NCBI GenBank assembly: GCA_019414325.1
Contig: DXMG01000050.1
Location: 1 to 10,090, forward strand
Source of the DNA: Collinsella sp.
GTDB taxonomy: Bacteria; Actinomycetota; Coriobacteriia; Coriobacteriales; Coriobacteriaceae
Direction: 5' to 3'
DNA length: 10,090 bases
Part shown: positions 7,349-10,090 of the stretch, one piece after another
Layout: each line of letters starts with the position of its first letter
Numbering within the stretch: position 1 is the stretch's first letter
Notes under the pieces: model-generated
Database searches by the model: none
Seen by the model: the letters and a program-made list of their open reading frames with translations, nothing else
Told to the model about the DNA's origin: nothing
Translations under genes and position numbers: made by a program

Positions 7349-7968
7349 CACGCATCCATTCCGAGTCGCTTAAGCGCCGCGCCGAGCAGATCCTCGACAC
7401 GCATATTCTGCCCATCATACCCGCTCAGGGCAACATCGGTCTCCTGCGGGCTAAAGCCCATGGAAAGGAGCGCCGCACGGGCATCATCGATGGCCGAGGG
7501 AGCAGCAGTGGGCACGGGCATCGCAACCTGGCCGGGAATCACGTCGACCGGCACAAAGCCCTTATCCTTGGCAAAGGTGCTCTTGAGTTCCAGGATCAGG
7601 CGCTGAGCTGTCTTTTTGCCCACACCGGGTACCTTGGCCATGCCCTTGTCGTCCTCGGCCATCACCAGCGAATACAGCTGCCCCACGGTATAGGTGGAAA
7701 GCACGGCGAGCGCCAAGCGCGGGCCAACGCCCGAGACGGACACGAGCCGATCGAACATCGTGCGCTCATCCTTGGAGGAAAAACCGAAAAGTGTCATGGC
7801 GTCCTCGCGCACCTGCATACGCGTATAGAGGCGGACCTCGCCGCCGGGCGTCGGCAACGTGGCCGCAGTGCTGCCCGAGATGCCGAGCTCAAAGCCAACG
7901 CCCGACACATCGACGACAGCAGAGCTCATCGTGGCCTCGACAAGCGTTCCATGGAGCTGGGAAATCAT
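7348..7968 (-). CDS. ruvA: Holliday junction-binding protein RuvA
   Basis: This 206-residue protein binds the four-way junction as a tetramer, holds it open and loads RuvB. It has an OB-fold N-terminal domain (1-62) and two helix-hairpin-helix motifs, around VSVSGVGPRLA (76-86) and AKVPGVGKKTAQRL (111-124). After a Pro/Ala-rich linker comes the small C-terminal domain that contacts RuvB (160-206, DDARAALLSMGFSPQETDVAL). The ATG at 7968 overlaps the ruvC stop by one base (TGATG), and its own stop overlaps ruvB in the same way. Tight coupling suits subunits of one complex. Confidence 0.97.
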   Translation of the reverse strand: MISQLHGTLVEATMSSAVVDVSGVGFELGISGSTAATLPTPGGEVRLYTRMQVREDAMTLFGFSSKDERTMFDRLVSVSGVGPRLALAVLSTYTVGQLYSLVMAEDDKGMAKVPGVGKKTAQRLILELKSTFAKDKGFVPVDVIPGQVAMPVPTAAPSAIDDARAALLSMGFSPQETDVALSGYDGQNMRVEDLLGAALKRLGMDA

Positions 7969-8489
7969 CAGTATCCGGTTCCTCTCTGTTGATAGAACTC
8001 GCCACCGGTGAGGGCGCGGGTGCGGCTGAGGTTTACGTGGCAGATGGCGCAGGCCAGGGCATCGGCGGCATGGTCGGGATGCGGGTCGTGGTCGAGCTGC
8101 GTGAGCGTGCGCACCATGTAGGCGACCTGCCGTTTGTCCGCGGCGCCGGTGCCCACAACAGCCTGTTTGATCTGCATGGGCGTGTACTCGCCAATCTCGA
8201 GCGCGCATTCCGAAAGCGCCACGAGTGCAGCACCGCGGGCATGAGCCGTAGGGATGGCCGAGCGAACGTTGGCGCCAAAGTAAATGCTCTCGATAGCAGC
8301 GGTATCGGGGCGGTAGCGCTCCACGACACCCTTGAGGTCGCGGGCGATATGCGACAGGCGCACCGCGAGCGGACTTCCGGCACTGGTCTCGATGCAGCCA
8401 TAGGCACGGCAGCGAACCTCGCCACGACGCTCCTCGATAATCCCCCAACCCGTATGAGCCAAACCGGGGTCAATGCCCAAGATAACCAA
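7968..8489 (-). CDS. ruvC: Crossover junction endonuclease RuvC
   Basis: This 173-residue resolvase (EC 3.1.21.10) cuts Holliday junctions symmetrically once RuvAB has positioned them. The RNase H-like fold is marked by ILGIDPGLAHTGWG with D7, AIESIYFG with E67, and the C-terminal PDHAADALA with H140 and D143. The metal site is thus Asp-Glu-His-Asp, as described for Thermus RuvC. E. coli has Asp at the third of these positions. The start codon is a rare TTG at 8489. It is supported by a very strong GGGGAGG (8495-8501) five bases upstream and by the family N-terminus beginning right there. This is the first gene of the ruvCAB operon, with a LexA site 56 bases upstream. Confidence 0.96.
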   Translation of the reverse strand: MVILGIDPGLAHTGWGIIEERRGEVRCRAYGCIETSAGSPLAVRLSHIARDLKGVVERYRPDTAAIESIYFGANVRSAIPTAHARGAALVALSECALEIGEYTPMQIKQAVVGTGAADKRQVAYMVRTLTQLDHDPHPDHAADALACAICHVNLSRTRALTGGEFYQQRGTGY

Positions 8490-8494
8490 GCCAA

Positions 8495-8501
8495 CCTCCC
8501 C
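8495..8501 (-). promoter_or_regulatory. Strong ribosome-binding site deciding the ruvC TTG start
   Basis: GGGGAGG on the minus strand lies five bases before TTG at 8489. No ATG or GTG in frame is better placed, so this site fixes TTG as the start. Confidence 0.75.
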
Positions 8502-8544
8502 TCGTCTTTTTCAAAGCACAAGGCAAGGCCCCGCGCACTATTCA

Positions 8545-8558
8545 CGAACGTCTGTTCT
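8545..8558 (-). promoter_or_regulatory. LexA (SOS) operator of ruvCAB
   Basis: The minus strand reads AGAACAGACGTTCG, a perfect match to the core GAAC-RNRY-GTTC of the Gram-positive and actinobacterial LexA box, with a flanking G on the 3' side. It directly abuts a TATTCT (8564 to 8559) that looks like the -10 box; a TTGCTA (8589 to 8584) could be a -35 at 19-base spacing. LexA bound here would cover the transcription start region, so the ruvCAB operon should be induced by DNA damage. The match is seen in the sequence; regulation is inferred. Confidence 0.85.
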
Positions 8559-8590
8559 AGAATAACACAACAGCGACCGTATCTAGCAAG

Positions 8591-8769
8591 CAAGGTTGAA
8601 CCATAGGTTGAGCATAAGTCAGCGAGCGAGTCCCTGCCGTGGCAAGGTGTCACGAAAGAGGAGCGCCGCGTACTTCTGTACGCAAGCGACGGTTTGAGCG
8701 GCAGATTGCCCGGCAGGGGCTCGCGCAGCGTCGACTCGTTACGCGGTTTGGTAAAACCGCGTAACCTTG
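8591..8769. other. Structured intergenic element, candidate RNA or repeat
   Basis: This non-coding stretch between the NAD+ synthetase-like gene and the ruvC promoter folds into a large nested structure. Bases 8626-8639 pair with 8711-8724 (14 bp, one G-T wobble). After a bulged T8640 the stem continues as 8641-8645 with 8706-8710. Inside lies a hairpin, 8668-8673 with 8678-8683 (GCGTAC/GTACGC, loop TTCT), lengthened by 8664-8666 with 8686-8688. A separate hairpin is at 8738-8765. CAAGGTT (8591-8597) can also pair with AACCTTG (8763-8769), enclosing everything but competing with the 3' end of that hairpin. No T-tract follows on either strand, so it is not a simple terminator. It could be a structured RNA in the 3' part of the upstream transcript, an independent small RNA, or a dispersed palindromic repeat. 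I do not recognise the family. Confidence 0.6.
8738..8765. repeat. Perfect 12-bp hairpin
   Basis: GTTACGCGGTTT (8738-8749) and AAACCGCGTAAC (8754-8765) pair without mismatch around a GGTA loop. On the minus strand it begins 18 bases after the stop codon of the NAD+ synthetase-like gene, which suggests an mRNA 3'-end structure. The T-tract of an intrinsic terminator is missing. Confidence 0.7.
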
Positions 8770-8783
8770 GCCCTATCCCAGAG

Positions 8784-10090
8784 TTAGTTTTGAGAGAAAA
8801 AGGGGAACTGCCTTGGATCCACCGGCGGGTGCGGCATCGGTCCGCCCTGGGGCCCACCTTGCGGGCCGCCCTGACCGCCCATCATCTTATCGATGGCGTC
8901 CTGAACCTCGCCCTCGAACTTTTTCATTCCCTCGTGCAAACGACGCTGACCGTCCTCGGAGCGCAGCTCCTCCATTTGCTCGGGCGAAATACCCAGTAGC
9001 TCGCCCAGCACGCCCATCATCTCGTTTCGCACGCGCTCGCTCGTATCCTCGTCAGCAAAACGGCGCACCTCGGCGCGCGCCAGCGAATCGACCGTCATAC
9101 GCTCCTTGCCGTTAAGCCCCAGGTCGGACCACGCGAGCATATACGGCCAGGCACGCTCGGCAAACGAACGGGCCGAGACGATCGGCGCCATCGGCAACAT
9201 GCGGCGGGCAGCCTCACCCTGTCGAACGAGCATCAGCAGCAGCGAGCAAGCCTCAGGCTTGCCAGCGGCCATCGGGATATCGTCGAAAGCTCGATTGCGG
9301 TCCACGTGCGCCTCGAGCGCGCCATCGACCTCACCCGGCTCAAGCCCGCCGAGCAGCTGTGCCGCGCGGTCGAGCATATCGACCGGACCGTCGATCGTCG
9401 AGAGCGCTTGCGCCAGCACGCGCTCCATGCAATCCTCCACCGCGTTGAGCGTCACGAGCTCTTGGGGCACCACGGCAGACGTGCGGTTGCGCACACGTGC
9501 CACAAACTCAAGCGTCGACAGGTACACATCGCCAAAGGGCGCAAAGTCGCCCTGGTAGCCGCCGCAAAGCGCCGGCGCCGCCAGCGCATACTCGGTTTTG
9601 GACAGCGGGCTCAGCGCCATCGCACCCAGCTCGAGCGCCGTGTCCTCCAGCATGAGGCCCAGCGTGCGCGAGCGCAGACGCTCGGCATCGCCCGCCGACA
9701 CGTCGCGATCGAGCACACGCGCCGCATCCGGTGCATCGCGCTCGACGGTGCGAATGTGCAAACGCTCGGCGATGGCACGGACGGCGGCACAGCGGGCAGC
9801 CTCGGCCTCCTCCTGCGCCGGCGTAAAGATACGGTTGCGCCCCAGCACCAGGCCAATTACGTTACGCGAACCCAGAGCGTCAACGGCCAGCGCCGCCAGC
9901 AGGGATGACGGCAGGTCACCCTCGAGTGCCACCACAGCACGCGACGCACCGTGGGCCCGAGCGTTGTCGCGCACGGCGAGCACCAGCGCCTGCCACAACC
10001 ACTCCTCGGAACGGAACTCGGGCAGTTCGTGATCTTCCAGGGCATCGAGCATCACGCCGCGCTGAATCTCCTGAACCAGCAGGCTCTCCT
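8784..10090 (-). CDS. NAD+ synthetase-like protein, degenerate, partial
   Basis: The frame stays open to the window edge, so the 5' end is missing; 434 residues are visible. Residues 25-320 align with the synthetase domain of glutamine-dependent NadE: EEWLWQALVLAVRDNARAHG, then VVALEGDLPSSLLAALAVDALG, SPLSKTEYAL in place of the TGNKSE motif, and GGYQGDFAPFGDVYLS. The ATP-pyrophosphatase loop, normally SGGxDS, reads EGDLPSS (bases 9903-9923). The first Ser, second Gly and Asp are lost, so normal adenylation chemistry is doubtful. A part related to the family's final RRxPI region (around 296-320) is followed by an extra 110 or so residues. These are helical and acidic, then GGQGGPQGGPQGGP and the end PFFSQN. 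The expected N-terminal nitrilase-like glutaminase domain would lie outside the window. The internal GTG/ATG at 10055/10052 is not the true start. Either a catalytically dead paralogue or a very divergent NadE is possible. Confidence 0.75.
   Translation of the reverse strand, partial: ESLLVQEIQRGVMLDALEDHELPEFRSEEWLWQALVLAVRDNARAHGASRAVVALEGDLPSSLLAALAVDALGSRNVIGLVLGRNRIFTPAQEEAEAARCAAVRAIAERLHIRTVERDAPDAARVLDRDVSAGDAERLRSRTLGLMLEDTALELGAMALSPLSKTEYALAAPALCGGYQGDFAPFGDVYLSTLEFVARVRNRTSAVVPQELVTLNAVEDCMERVLAQALSTIDGPVDMLDRAAQLLGGLEPGEVDGALEAHVDRNRAFDDIPMAAGKPEACSLLLMLVRQGEAARRMLPMAPIVSARSFAERAWPYMLAWSDLGLNGKERMTVDSLARAEVRRFADEDTSERVRNEMMGVLGELLGISPEQMEELRSEDGQRRLHEGMKKFEGEVQDAIDKMMGGQGGPQGGPQGGPMPHPPVDPRQFPFFSQN

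Noticed and set aside
8591..8769. Element as a miniature transposon
   Set aside because: The outer 7-bp inverted repeats have no matching flanking target duplication and there is no further mobile-element signature; kept only as a general repeat possibility.
9306..9908. Plus-strand frame of 200 codons opposite the NadE-like gene
   Set aside because: Arg/His-rich composition typical of antisense frames in high-GC coding DNA, with no ribosome-binding site support.

Overview
The window looks like chromosome from a GC-rich actinobacterium. The best guess is class Coriobacteriia, Collinsella-like. This rests on base composition and on the style of the proteins: a Gram-positive/actinobacterial LexA box, PASTA-like and kinase-target-like features, and a ruvC-ruvA-ruvB cluster. 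It is not a database match. No mobile element, CRISPR array, tRNA or rRNA is visible. Most of the window is ordinary housekeeping sequence with a few unusual pieces.

Layout. Positions 1-544 are gene-poor. They hold one candidate 30-residue ORF (186-278, +) and two stem-loops. Next comes a minus-strand two-zinc-ribbon protein (545-1882), divergent from a plus-strand cation diffusion facilitator metal exporter (2101-3282). A minus-strand single-pass membrane protein (3295-4287) meets the transporter tail to tail. It has a disordered cytoplasmic N-terminus carrying three kinase-target-like threonine motifs and a PASTA-like outer domain. A strong intrinsic terminator (4406-4441) then marks the end of fhs, formate-tetrahydrofolate ligase (4467-6134, -).

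The ruvC-ruvA-ruvB operon (8489 down to 6281, -) encodes the Holliday-junction resolvase and the branch-migration motor. Its genes are joined by two one-base TGATG stop/start overlaps. A perfect GAAC-RNRY-GTTC LexA site lies upstream, so the operon is probably part of the SOS response. The right edge holds the C-terminal 434 residues of a NAD+ synthetase-like protein (8784 to beyond 10090, -).

Two things deserve most attention. First, the NAD+ synthetase-like protein has lost the ATP-binding SGGxDS loop (it reads EGDLPSS) and carries a C-terminal extension of about 110 residues ending in Gly-Gly-Pro-Gln repeats, so it may be a pseudoenzyme with a new role. Second, the gap between it and ruvC (8591-8769) contains an elaborate nested stem-loop structure plus a perfect 12-bp hairpin. 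No coding gene explains this, and it is a candidate structured RNA or dispersed palindromic repeat.
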